Assembly: GCA_015680685.1 (NCBI GenBank)
Contig: MNCI01004656.1
Span: forward strand, 1,752,985-1,816,984
DNA length: 64,000 nt
Direction of reading: 5' to 3'
Origin: Gnetum montanum
Lineage: Eukaryota; Streptophyta; Gnetopsida; Gnetales; Gnetaceae
This document shows, in pieces, positions 45,957 through 57,759 of the stretch. The position numbers and the translations under genes are program-made. Each line of letters starts with the position of its first letter. Within the stretch, counting starts at the first letter, position 1. The notes beneath the pieces were generated by a model. It saw only the letters and a program-made list of their open reading frames with translations. It searched no databases and was not told where the DNA came from.

Positions 45957-47690
45957 TGTAACTCCCCTATTAATAATCTATAAAATCTTATAAATAACTC
46001 CAAGGATTTGACATTAATATTGATTTACTAAATAAAAAAAATATAAAATAAATAAAAATCATCAATTAGAAGCTTAAATACAATAGAGCAACATGACATA
46101 AAAAAATTTCTTATTACTTGCATAAATAATTACATAAAATTAATTTCAAAAAATGAAAATTATTATCACCATAAAAATGTAGATGTCAAAAAATAGAATA
46201 GATTACATAATTAAAAAGTATGCAAAAATATGATTTCAATGACACTTGTTTCACCTCAATTGGATATCTAGAAATAAAGATATTTATGTTTGAATGTAGT
46301 CAAATTCAATAATAAAATTAATANNNNNNNNNNNNNNNNNNNNNNNNNNNNNNNNNNNNNNNNNNNNNNNNNNNNNNNNNNNNNNNNNNNNNNNNNNNNN
46401 NNNNNNNNNNNNNNNNNNNNNNNNNNNNNNNNNNNNNNNNNNNNNNNNNNNNNNNNNNNNNNNNNNNNNNNNNNNNNNNNNNNNNNNNNNNNNNNNNNNN
46501 NNNNNNNNNNNNNNNNNNNNNNNNNNNNNNTGCAATTTCATGATCCAAATAGCCTAGATGGCAGTTTCATTTATATTATATTTTATTAATATTTACAAAA
46601 ATAGATACATGGATTAAATATCCAAATAGTGTACATGGTTTCTATTTAACAAAAATACAAAAATATACAAAAAAAAAATTTCAAGTCCAAAAGTTCATCT
46701 TACATTGAAATTGATCCATCTATTGTCCCACATTCCTATTTCAATGTTTCCCTAGATACTCTAGACTTTTTGCATTGAAATGTAAGAGGATTTAGAACCT
46801 CTCAAATAAGAAAGATTATTTTATTTTCCTATTCATGGAGTGTAAAAGGTTTGGCCAAAAATCTTAAGATATAGGCTAGACAAAAGTTTTCAATTAAATA
46901 GTCAAAAAAATTTTGAAGTCCAAAAATGTTATAGATTTTCCAAAAAATCTAAATATTTTATATTTTATCCTAGAATCTTTGAAGGCTAGGTCTTCATCAC
47001 CCTCACACTACCAAAGGAATATAAAGATAGGTCATAGAATCACCTCAGTACTCACATTACATTTTCCTATTAATTATTCAATGTTTAAAGACGTTACATA
47101 TTTTCCATCAAAAATTCAAATATTATATATTTTATCTACGCATCTTTGAAGGATAAGTATTTATTACCCTCACACTCTAAAGGAATATACTAACAAGTGT
47201 TAGAATAACTTTACTACTAACATAAGATTATCTTCATGATTCCAAATGATCTATTCATGGTTAGGTCTTAGTAATAGCATTACTACTAATATCTTCAATG
47301 GTTGAAACATATATATCATGATTTTTTTCTTCATTTTCTCTGTCCATTAATACTTCTAAGATTCAAGGCCTTATAAGAAGCAAACTAGAACTCCAAATAA
47401 AATTCAATTTGAACCTATAGGATCCTTATCAAGTGCATTATGCAACAATATGCATATATCATTACTTATCATAGTCACATAATTCAAATATTATAACTTT
47501 TGTTGAATTTATAGCAAAGTCAAAATGTGATATCTTGAGAACCATAACTTCAATTCTAGTGAAACAAGAGTCAAAATTAGTACTTTTGAACATTTTGGAC
47601 ACATTGGTAAGATTAAATTCTTTGTATGTTATCATCCCTAGGTACTTCCTACAGCAGGCCATCTAGAGAAAACTATAGTTGTCATAGAAA
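45957..47690. other. AT-rich insert of unknown type in gag of element C
   Basis: This separates two gag halves. It is more AT-rich than its surroundings and has no coding signal. It contains an imperfect direct repeat of about 90 bp (46936-47022 and 47100-47188) and an assembly gap. TGTAACTCCC at the left and TTCCTACA at the right could be LTR-like edges, but no target duplication is visible. Confidence 0.45.
46324..46530. other. Assembly gap (N run)
   Basis: Unknown bases. Apparent reading frames crossing it are meaningless. Confidence 1.
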
Positions 47691-48575
47691 TACAGTAAGC
47701 CAACATGACTCTCTTGGTACTCCATCATCCTCATCATCATCATTTTCAAGATCTAATGAGGATGAGTATGGCCAAGGAAAAAGGGGCAATGGTAGATGAC
47801 CTAGTGAAGATAATAAAAAAGACCATCAGAGATTTGTAGATAGAGATGGTGGATGGTATCAAGATATAGGACATAGATATTAGAGAAGAAATAATAGGAA
47901 ACACCAAAGGAGGCATAGTCATGACATGGATCATGATGAGAATATGATTATGATGAGTCTCAACTTACAACTCAAAGTATAATTAATATCATCAAGGCAA
48001 TGTATATACTCATGAGGCATTAGAGGGATGGTTGAATCAAATTGTTGGACAAGAACAATATTTCTAAGTTCAAACGAGGCTATAATGCTAACTCACAACA
48101 TTATTTGCAAGTCTTACATCATGTCTATGACTTGTAGAGAAGAAATCAAATGGAAAAAGGTGAAGCCATTCCTAAGAATACTCATTAAAGAAGCTAAAAG
48201 TTGGTATTGGTCCTTAGAATTGGAATCTATCCAAAGATGGAGTATGATGCTAGAGTTATTTAATGACAAGTATTAAATATATTGTAGAGTATCCAACTTC
48301 AGGAACAAAATTTAAATGTAGAAATATGAAAACCACAAAGTCCTTAATGCAACCTTGGGTAGATACTATTCTTTGCTACACAAATGATCAAGCCATGGCT
48401 TCTCTCAAAGGAAATAGTTGTGGCACATCATAGATGGACTCAAGAACAAAATAAGAAAGACCATTGGAATTTATGCTCATGGAAGAATTTAAGAGATGCA
48501 AGTTCATCAAATTCAAAGACTTATTGATCAAGTGGGAAAAAAAGGAAAATAAACTTATTAAGTGAGAGAGCGTTA
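47691..48575 (+). pseudogene. gag of element C, part 2
   Basis: The Ser/His-rich linker and capsid core are recognisable by DNA match to A and B: CTAAAAGTTGGTA (48195), the TTTAATGACAAGTATTAA block (48260), CACATCATAGATGG (48423). It stops at 48570 where element A is inserted; the last five bases, GTTAA, are the duplicated target. Frames are heavily broken. Confidence 0.75.
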
Positions 48576-49444
48576 ATGATGAGTCATGATTTTGTTAGCT
48601 TCAGTAATGAAGCCTCGTTATCAAGTATGCAATATATGGTCCCATGAAATGATGTCAGATATCCGATATCATCTTTTTCATGCTAGCCTATAAATATAAC
48701 ACTTGGGTGCATGGTTGGGATATAGTTTACTTTTGGATTTCAGTTAGCTTTCTCATAGATTTTTTATTCAAATTTGTTATTTCCTAATGCATGCCCATAG
48801 TGTAATGTTTGTACTTGTACAACATCCTTATTCAAGTGTGACATACTTGGACACGTTACATGACTGGAAATAAAGATCAAGATTACTTACATCATTGTAT
48901 CATCCACTTAGATTATTATTGCTTTTAATTCTTTAATTGTTTTTTGTGTCCCTTAGTTAATGTTTCCATTTATTGCTCTTTACGATTCCTATCATTAAGC
49001 AGAATGAGTATGACTAATCATGAGCACCTAAGTGTAATTACTTGGTAACCCAGTAGTGTATTGTTTGGTGAGCCTAGTGACATGTTCTTGGTAATCCCAG
49101 CGGTAGTCTCACGAAGTTCAATGTGTGTATGGAAGACTAAGAATGGATACTCATCACACGTAGGATAGTTTAGGCTTTACTTTCCATCTTTACTTAGCTT
49201 AATTAATTAAATTCTTTATTGTCATTAGGAGAAGCATAGGGTTAGCCAACATCATCATATGCCTCACTTTGGACTAAACCATACATGACAAAGCTACCAC
49301 TAGTCCAAGTGGGAAGACAACGAACTACGATTAGAGAATAACAATCTAGATGCACAACTAGTCCCATCCATAGAATTCAACTGGATCATTCGTGATATCT
49401 TATAATTCATATGGTTGGGCATAGGGGTACCTCACTACTCATCA
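48576..49444 (+). repeat. 5' LTR of element A
   Basis: 869 bp, TGATGAGTCATGATTT to CACTACTCATCA. U3 has AGATATCCGATATCATC (48658), and TATAAATA is at 48689-48696. Confidence 0.93.
48689..48696 (+). promoter_or_regulatory. TATA box of the A LTR promoter
   Basis: TATAAATA, about 25 bp after a GATATC-type palindromic block. Confidence 0.6.
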
Positions 49445-49445
49445 T

Positions 49446-49464
49446 TGGTGTCGTTTCTGAGGAT
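49446..49464 (+). other. Primer-binding site of element A, tRNA-Asp type
   Basis: TGGTGTCGTTTCTGAGGAT aligns with TGGCGCCGTTGCCGGGGA, one base after the LTR. Confidence 0.75.
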
Positions 49465-49569
49465 GGTGTTAGTTACCTAGATTAGTTATAATATACACGA
49501 TTGTTGTAAATGCATTGATGATATATCTTCAAAAAATATTAAATCACACAAACCATATACCAATAACAA

Positions 49570-51600
49570 TCTCTCTTTCACAAGGAAGCAATAATTCCTA
49601 GTATAATGAAAACATTCATTGGAGAATTAACGAGATATATGGTGAAGATAATTGGAGTGATCAACTTCATGTAGGGGTTTCATATGTTCATGACCACCTT
49701 GATAACACTCAAAGACTATATTTAGCTAAGGTAGATAGCCTTGGAGGAGATGAAGTAAGTCTTGGACCAGGGAGGCCTAAAGGCCTAGGACATCCTCAAA
49801 ATCTAGATAAGACAAATCAAGGGACCCTATGGAATATCATACAAGCCATGGCAGTCCTTCCAGTTTCTCATCTTCCTCTTCCTCTTCAATGTCTAGTGCT
49901 GTTGAAGATGAATGTAGGTATAAATACTAAGCTCATCATTGGTGTCAAAATAAAAATGAAAATATAAATTGAGCCCACAGGAGAAATCAAAGACATCAAA
50001 ATGAGCATAAACAAAATCATCACAATCAAACGAATAGAAATAGAAATTTTCATCATAACATGTTCAATGATGATGAATACTTGTTGGCCAATAAGAGACT
50101 GATGCAGATCATAGAGGTAGTTAAGATATCCTATGGGAATCGCAAAGAGAGTTGCCTACCTAGGCTTGATATGAATAATATTTCTAAATTTTCAAGAGGC
50201 TATGAATTGGATCCACAACATCATTTACAAGCCTTCCATTATGTGTGTGCTTGCTACAACATTGAAAGTGGGTGGCAAAAGCTCAAGCTTTTTCCTAGGA
50301 CATTGATTGATAGAGTTAAAGTGTGTTATAGTTCATTGAAACCAAATTCAATCTAATGGTGGTTCACAATGTTGGAACTCTTCAACAAGAAATATAAAAC
50401 CTATGTAAGGGTGTCCAACTTGAGAAGATAGATCCAAGAATGGAAGCAAGAACAACATGAACCCTTGGACATGGCCTTAGATAGATATTATTCCCTATTG
50501 AATAGATGCCCAGGCCATGGTTTCTCTAACGAAAGGAAACTTTTTCACATCATAGCTGGGCTTCATAATGAAATAAGGAAGACCGTTGGGATGTATGCCC
50601 TAGGTCATTTATATGAGCTACGAACCCATCAGATCTAAGAGATAATCTAATGTGTGGAAAAAGAAGAAGGAGAGATACGCAAATGGGAGAATGTTGAGAA
50701 ATATCACAAGGACCCAACCCTTCAAGAGAAGCAGGTCCATATCTATGGTAAGGAGATAGAGATCACTCTTAATAAGGAGATTCCACACCAACTCTTGTTG
50801 ATACAGAAATCTATCGATGAATTGAAGCAAAGTTTGACAAGGTATTAGAATGGGTATATGAAAAAGTTAGAACTTTGTTAGAGATTGTAGAGGAGAAGGT
50901 TATGAAAAACAAACTAGGTGATCATAATAAACAAAGGATGCAGAACCAATATACAGCTAGGGACCCTTATCGACAAATAGCAAAAATGACTGAAGAAAGT
51001 GGGGCTATAGACTCAACCATAGATGAAAATGATGGATGTGACATATGCATATATGATCACTTGAAGGGTCACTATCTAGTCGTGTCACATCTATATGAGT
51101 ATTGGACTTCTACATTAAACTCTAAATTCATATATAAGCACATGCTTAGAAGATTTCTTCTTCCATAAGGTAATTATAGATAGTCTGACAACCAATTGTA
51201 CTATTTAAAGGGGAATTATTACTAGCCTCAACACTATCATCAATTGTAGTGGCAAAACCCACAATCATGGGGGACACCACAAAACCAACCTTATCCTTCC
51301 TCTCAGCTAAAACTGCATAGATATTATGTTTAACATCCTATTTCTTCAACTAGTTCTATGTCCTCCACTTCAGATCATCACTATCACTCTCCTCAGTACC
51401 ATCAATGCATGACATCTCCTAAAGGATCACCACCTCACACCTCTTACAATCCATCCTATCCTTGATATTCTCATACTTCACTTCCTCACATGCCACCTCT
51501 AGTAACATAGGAAGGTTCAACACCGTAACCACACCAAAAAAATGCCACTTATGCTACAAATGTGCATAGACATGCTGATATTGATAGGTCCCCACTGTAA
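49570..51600 (+). pseudogene. gag of element A
   Basis: The start codon is ATC where B has ATG (ISLSQGSNNS). It has an Arg/Ser-rich linker and then a partly open capsid stretch at 50060-50356 with RLDMNNISKFSRGYELDPQH and KLKLFPRTLIDRVKVCYSSL. Broken frames follow, containing a LFHIIAGLHNEIRKT-like block, a coiled region at 50654-50848, and the motif CDICIYDHLKGHY (about 51040). The tail is Ser/Pro-rich. Many stops. Confidence 0.82.
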
Positions 51601-53883
51601 ACTTAGAAACATCCTTTCTTTAGGATAGGCCCCAAGTGGGCTAGACATTCAAAACATACAAATCCATACATACTGTATCATAATCAAGGATGAAATCATG
51701 GGCTAGACATTCGAAATGTTAACACAAATCATCCCTTGATCCATAATGAATTTAACAACCAAGAGTGTGAACAATAGATTATCTATGCAACCATCACTAA
51801 ACTAAGAGACACCTAGTAGCTCGAACATGAAAAGTTAACAATGTTTTATACATGCATGGAGCTTGCCAATCTAATTATTAATTCTTTCCATAGCCAACCA
51901 TTTAGTTGTGGGGGAAACCCCTCATTCTTACCTCCAAAATTAATAAGTGTTTTTCATCTTTTTTTATATAATTTTTTGTCATTTTCTTATTTCTTAATAT
52001 AAATTTTCCTATCATTTTTTAATTTTTTCCACATTTTTTTTTCATTTTATTTGTTAGTAATCTCACTTATAAATAAAATGATTATGTAGCCCCCATTGAG
52101 GTGAGGTTTTCGCTATGTTGTCAAGTCATAAGGGATTGACTATTTGGACAATGAGGCCACATCATCCATCCACTCATTCCATTAATAAGAGGTTCTTACC
52201 TTGGTTATAATGATATTCTTTTCCAACATCCAAAATCAAAAATAAATTCATAGTTATTATGCCTAGATAAAAAGTAAAGAATCAAGGGAGAATGTGAAGG
52301 GTGTGACATCAAGGGAATTTGTGGATTCCCTTTGGCCACTTCTGTATGATCTATCATGTTGCTATGGTTGTACATATATCCTTATAGATCTAATGAAAAA
52401 TGGTAGTAAGAGTAAATTAAAAGGGCATTGAATAAATTTTTGAATGTTCCACTAGAATGACATACACCCATACCTGAAGGTTGGTAGCTTCTTAGAATTT
52501 CACCATGAAAAAAAAACAAAGTTCCATCGATAAACTCCTCCTCTAGACAGAATGCCAAGTGATGCTACTTCTTACAAGTGTGGTAGTCTTATAGTTGTTA
52601 ACTGAAGTGATGAAATGATGCGATGTCACTGAAATGTGTTGGACTTGGTTTGAATCTTGAAAAGAAGGGGTAATAATTACTTAATCATTAATAACACATG
52701 AGAATTCATTATGCATTTGGTAAGATACCTCATGTTCCAATTCCTACAATCCCTTCTACCGTCCATCTTGTCTCTCTGTTCATGTGATCCTAGCTTGTGG
52801 TTTTATGTAACATAGAGTTATTTTCTCAAATGATTGGTTTTAACATGTGTTTTTTTTTCACAAGTATTCATTGCATTCAACCCATTTAATTTCTACATAC
52901 ATTTTTAGGTGTAGTTACAAAAGGGCATTATCAGTTGGAGCTTTCTTTGGGGAAGACCCACTTGTATAACTATTGTAACTTGTACGGTTTGACACAACCA
53001 CATCACTCTTTACCTTCCAAGTGTATAATTGTTAAATTTCATGTTTTATTTTAACATGTAATTGATCCATTTCAAAACCTTGTTATAATACCCCTTTTCT
53101 TACATCTTCCAAAGCTTTAAAATTTGACAACTCCATATTCTCACACTTTTGATGCCTACATATGATTTCCTACTTACCCCAGAACTATGGACCTGACCTA
53201 AAACCTTCCCACTAATCCTAGAACTTCATTTTCCATGCTTATTATTCTAATTTAATTCAAATTAATTGACCTTGATATCAGGTCAAACACAATGTCAAAT
53301 ACCTGATATTAAGTCTGACAAAACCTATATATGATCCTTGTAGTGTCCAAAAATCCATTCTCGTCATTTACAGCTAGGGGAGTTTTTTAAATTTTCTTTT
53401 ACAAGTCAAAGCTCTATGTAATCAACTACCACTTGCAATATCTTACTTAATACTACTCTGATTCTTGTACCATTAGAATGTATTTGAACCTAGAGTGTTC
53501 AACTTAGTTGTGGGGAGTGCTTGGAAGGAGAGCTGGTGCTAATTTTCCAAAATTTTCTATCACCTATATGGTATTACAAGGGTAAGAGTGTTAAAATCCT
53601 TAAGTGTTATAATGAAAAATCAATCATATTAATGCCAAGAACCTTAATCTTTTCATTCAAGGAACCATAACTATCACAATAAACCATACATAAGGACAAA
53701 GAAACCATCTACAAAGGTTCATAAACTAAGAAAAACATTTTTTGGGCATTTTTCTAGAAATTTTTCTTACTCTTTAATCATATGCCTAATACACTAAATG
53801 GAACTAAGGTTATGACTAAGGTATAAACCTATTAATGATAAATAACAACACCTTAGTAACATCCAATCCTTGATTTATTGCAT
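51601..53883 (+). other. Residual tail and conserved non-coding spacer of element A
   Basis: 51610-51900 aligns with B 41260-41990. From TAGTTGTGGGGGAAACC (51903) the spacer follows, with AATTAATAAGTG, T-rich sequence, GGGTGTGACATCAAGGG (52307), and ATGCGATGTCACTGAAA with TTGGTTTGAATCTTG (52617-52660). No RT or integrase motif is present. Confidence 0.6.
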
Positions 53884-55645
53884 ATGGCCCCAAAAAGAGG
53901 AGCTCAAGCAAGACCTTCACAAGGAGTAGCAAAACACCTAAGAGATGGTAAAGGCCAATAAGGTGAGCATGTTGAGTACAAGGAATAGAAGGCCCAATCA
54001 TTTAGTATCCATCAAGAGGCTCTTATCATAGGAAAATCAATCCAATGAGAGGCTGCAAAATTGCAAGTCCCTATGTAGGGACAATGCCTCACATTGTCCT
54101 AAGAATGCCTTGAGGCCATTCAAGAAAAATCCATGTTAACCATGATCATCATAAAAATGAACTTCAGTCGATTTATGACGTTTTCTCTAGAGGCAATTTG
54201 AACATAACTTCAAGTATCACCTCTATGGAACAACCTTTCAGATAATGATGAATGGTACCTTGGTGAAACCTACCAATTCTAGCATAATAAAGAATAGGGC
54301 ACCACTGTTAACATTTGCAAAGTCATTTTTTCATTTTTGGTCAAAGTAATTATCAAATCTCTTACTTTTCCAAATGAGGGGGCTAAATTATCCCATTTGT
54401 TCACGAGGTCTAACCCTGACACCAAAAAGCTATGGCTAAAGCAATCCTACACAAAGAAGATAAGACATATTATGAATTTACTTTGGAATAGAGGACCTAT
54501 TTTAAGATAGTAACATATTGCCTCTTTGCCACAAAAGGGCTCAACAGAATCTCCATGTATGTGACTAAGGGAAGTGCCATACTAATGGGAAAATACATGG
54601 ATAACCTTCCCCAACTATATTGAGCAAAAATTCAGAGGTAGTTTGAAGAAAAAAAGGTAGGGAAGCCCACACTTCCATTTCCTTGCTTGATATGGAAACT
54701 GTGAAAACATATTGAAATCTTGGGGTATACAAATGACATTTCCAAGAAGTCTTAGAATGCTTACTTCACTAAATTACTTAAATTGGTAGCACCAAGGAAA
54801 CCAAAGAAGGAAGTGAAACTGAAAAAAGTAGTAGAACAAGAGTTCGAACAATGCCATGAGCCACAAGAGTGACAACCATTGCCATAAGACTATAGGCTTG
54901 CAAGATAAGTGCATGGTAAAATAAGGCCAAAAAGCATGAAAAGCTAAAAGAACACTTCCAAGACCAAGTAGGAATGTATAAGAAATTCAATAAAAAAGAA
55001 ATCTAGATGGTCAAAGCTTACATTGGATCCATGTCAATGAAAAATCCTGATGGGAAGCCCATCTTGGATAGTTATGCCTTGGTCCAGTAAGCAGAAGTGA
55101 ACATTAAAGACCTATAGATTGAGGATTTAAAGGAATACATGACATTGGCTAACCATAGATATGTCAAACTTGCCATGTTAATGGTAGGTCATATGAGAAA
55201 TTAATTGTAGTATTAAGTAGCAACCACCTATGTATTATATGAGAAATATTTTGCAAACAGAAAAGCTACTTTGCAGAAATTCCATGTAGCAAACTCAAAA
55301 GTTGAGGTGATTAAAGCTTGCTACCATGGACAGAAGAATGTTTCCTTAGACCTAGCTCAAAGATTAACTGATCATCATGAGTTGAAACAAAAGGCTAGGG
55401 TCTTTGAGGTGGAATAACAATAGTTTACATCCTGGTATGTGAAGGCTACCAAAATTTTTCCCTAGGTGGCATGTCATTCGGATGTACCAGTGCTAGCACA
55501 CATTCGTTTAGCAACTGAGAAGGTACATGATCCAAGGATGAAAGAAAAAACGTTACAGACACTACTCAACTGCTACAAATTTTAGATGCCTGGTAACAAA
55601 TGGAAGCAATTGATGGAGGAGCCACCACCTCTGGGAACTACATGA
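53884..55645 (+). pseudogene. Third ORF (ORF3) of element A
   Basis: Start MAPKRGAQARPSQGVAKH at 53884, ending PPPLGTT at 55645. Blocks shared with E are YFKIVTYCLFATKGLNRISM, YVTKGSAILMGKY, FEEKKVGKPTLPFPCLIW. Blocks shared with D are YVKLAMLMVGHM and VATTYVLYEKYFANRKATLQ. The C-terminal half is Lys/Glu-rich and coiled-coil-like. At least one frameshift and about ten stops. Function unknown. The same order in D, E and A shows it belongs to the family rather than to one copy. Confidence 0.78.
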
Positions 55646-55826
55646 GCTTCCCTAATTATGTCTTGTAATGTTGTGTCCAATTTTTGTAAAGCACCACTAT
55701 GGCATGTAAGAGTCCATTTGTTTGTTTGATTATTTGAGTTAGTCAATAATTTCATACCTTCCCAATTTTTTGCAAATAACTTGTTATTCATTTTTTTTTA
55801 ACTTGAGGATGATTATTCATTCAATC

Positions 55827-55835
55827 ATGGGGGTA
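55827..55835 (+). other. Polypurine tract of element A
   Basis: ATGGGGGTA immediately before the LTR start. AACTTGAGGATGA lies at 55800-55812, as in D. Confidence 0.8.
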
Positions 55836-56714
55836 TTATGAGTCATGATTTTATTAGCTTCGATATCAAAGCCTCAATATCAGGTACGTGATATCGAGTC
55901 TTAAGAAATGATGTTAGATATTTGATATTATCTCTTCCATGCTAGCCAATAAATACAACACTTGGATGCATGGTTGGGATATAGTTTAGTTTTAGATTTT
56001 AGTTAGTTTTTTCATAGATTGTTAATTTCTGGTTCTATTATTTCTGAGTGTATGCCTGGAGTGTGATGTTTGTAATTTTATGGCATCCTTATTCATGTGT
56101 GACATACTTGGACATGTTACATGACTAGAAATAAATATTGAGATTACTTCTATCATTCAAACATCCACTTATATTTATTATTGCTTTTAATCATTTAATT
56201 GTTTAATTGTTTCTTATTTACCTTATTTAATGTTTCCATTTATTACTCTTCACAATTCCTATCATTAAGTGGAATAATTATGACTAATCATGAGTGCTTA
56301 ACTATACCTACTTGGTAACCCAACAATGTATCATTTGGTGACCCCAATGACATATGCTTGGTAATCCTAGTAGTAGTCTCACGAAGTCCAAGGCACATGT
56401 GGATGATTAAGAATAGATACTCATCACACATAGGCTAGTTTAGAATTTACTTTCCATTGTTACTTAACTTAATTAATTAATTTCTTAATTTTCATTAGGA
56501 GTAGGATAGGATTACACAACATCATCATATACCTCACTTTGGACTAAACCATACATAACAAAGCTACCACTTGTTCAAGTGGGAAGACAGTGAACTGTGA
56601 TTAGAGCATAATGATCTAGATGCACAACTAGTCCCATCCACAAAATTCAACCAAATCATGCATGAATGCTTGTGATTCATATGGTTGGATGTAGGGGTGC
56701 CTCACTACTCATTA
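55836..56714 (+). repeat. 3' LTR of element A
   Basis: 879 bp, TTATGAGTCATG (mutated TGATGAGTCATG) to CACTACTCATTA. It has several GATATC/GATATT sites at 55860-55935. Confidence 0.93.
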
Positions 56715-56719
56715 GTTAA

Positions 56720-57720
56720 GGACTATAATAGGGATCCATCTCTCCACAGAAAAGAGTTTTATCTTTGTGACCTAGAATAGGAGGTATCATTAGAAGAGGT
56801 GGTTCAACAAAACTCTTTCTAATTTAAAATCTATCACTAAAATTTTAGCTAAGTTTGATAAAATTTATGATTCTATTAGTTAGTAGTTCCAAGAAAATTT
56901 AAAGATAGTAAAGAAGAAAATAGAGTAGGTATGATCTAAGGACAAAGATAAGAAAAATAAGGACATTCAAAGTGATTACTATTAGTACTAGAAAAAAGTA
57001 GTTACAATTGATAAGGTTAAAAATTCTAATTTTTATGAGAATGATTATGAAATATATTAATATGAATATCTAAACAGTTGTTGCCTCATTATGTCAGACC
57101 TCTAGGAGTCTAAGCTTTATGTTCTAAATCCTAAATTTGGTAAGAGGAAAATACTTAGGAGATTACCTTACCCATAGGAAAACTATCAATAACCTTATCA
57201 CTAATAAAACTATTATCCTCATGGAGCTCAATCATAATCTCAATAGTATTATCAACAACAATGACAAAACTCATAGTCATCAGAGATGCCATCACCTAGG
57301 AAATAATACCCTTATAAGAAATTGGATCCCTATGGATATTATGTCTAGTATTCTTTATTCTCAAGTGGGTTCATTGCTCATGCTCCTACCCATCACTACT
57401 ATTCTTGAATTCCATATACCTACTACTCTATGAACTAAAGTCTCCATCCTACACTCCTCATCCTTACCAATGCTCTCAAGATCATGCTTCTAATTCTTTG
57501 TCACTTGCTCCAATAATGCTAGGTGAAATTCCTTTATTTCCACAACAAATAAATGCTACATGGGATGTAAAATTACAAGTGGATTATAGTTCAAGTAGTT
57601 TTGAGTGCAAGATCCACAATTTCCATTTATTTCATCCTACTAGTCCATGTAACCTTCACAAGCATCCATGGTTGTAAATCCTACACCTACATCTTTCCCA
57701 ATACTTCAATAATCATCTTC
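56720..57720 (+). pseudogene. gag of element C, part 3
   Basis: It resumes after element A with DPSLHRKEFYLCDLE, which aligns with DPSISKREVLFCDSE of D. Then come EVSLEEVVQQNSF and the acidic block with EIYXYEYLNSCC (about 57045), then a Ser/Pro/Tyr-rich tail. Stops throughout. Confidence 0.75.
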
Positions 57721-57759
57721 AAACCAAATCATAGAGGTGTAGACTTTTATGTTAAACCA

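Larger units (their letters stand above)
48576..56714 (+). mobile_element. Element A: non-autonomous Ty3/gypsy derivative nested in gag of C
   Basis: LTRs lie at 48576-49444 and 55836-56714, with perfect target duplications GTTAA at 48571-48575 and 56715-56719. The gag of C continues directly across. The 6.4-kb interior holds primer site, gag, a short residual tail, the conserved spacer and the third ORF. Protease, RT, RNase H and integrase are absent. Confidence 0.93.

Noticed and set aside
46284-46589. Open frames across 46324-46530
   Set aside because: They exist only because the N run has no stops.
45957-47653. LTR or complete LTR element with TGTAACTCCC...TTCCTACA edges
   Set aside because: The flanking five bases do not match and no internal domains or terminal inverted repeats support it.
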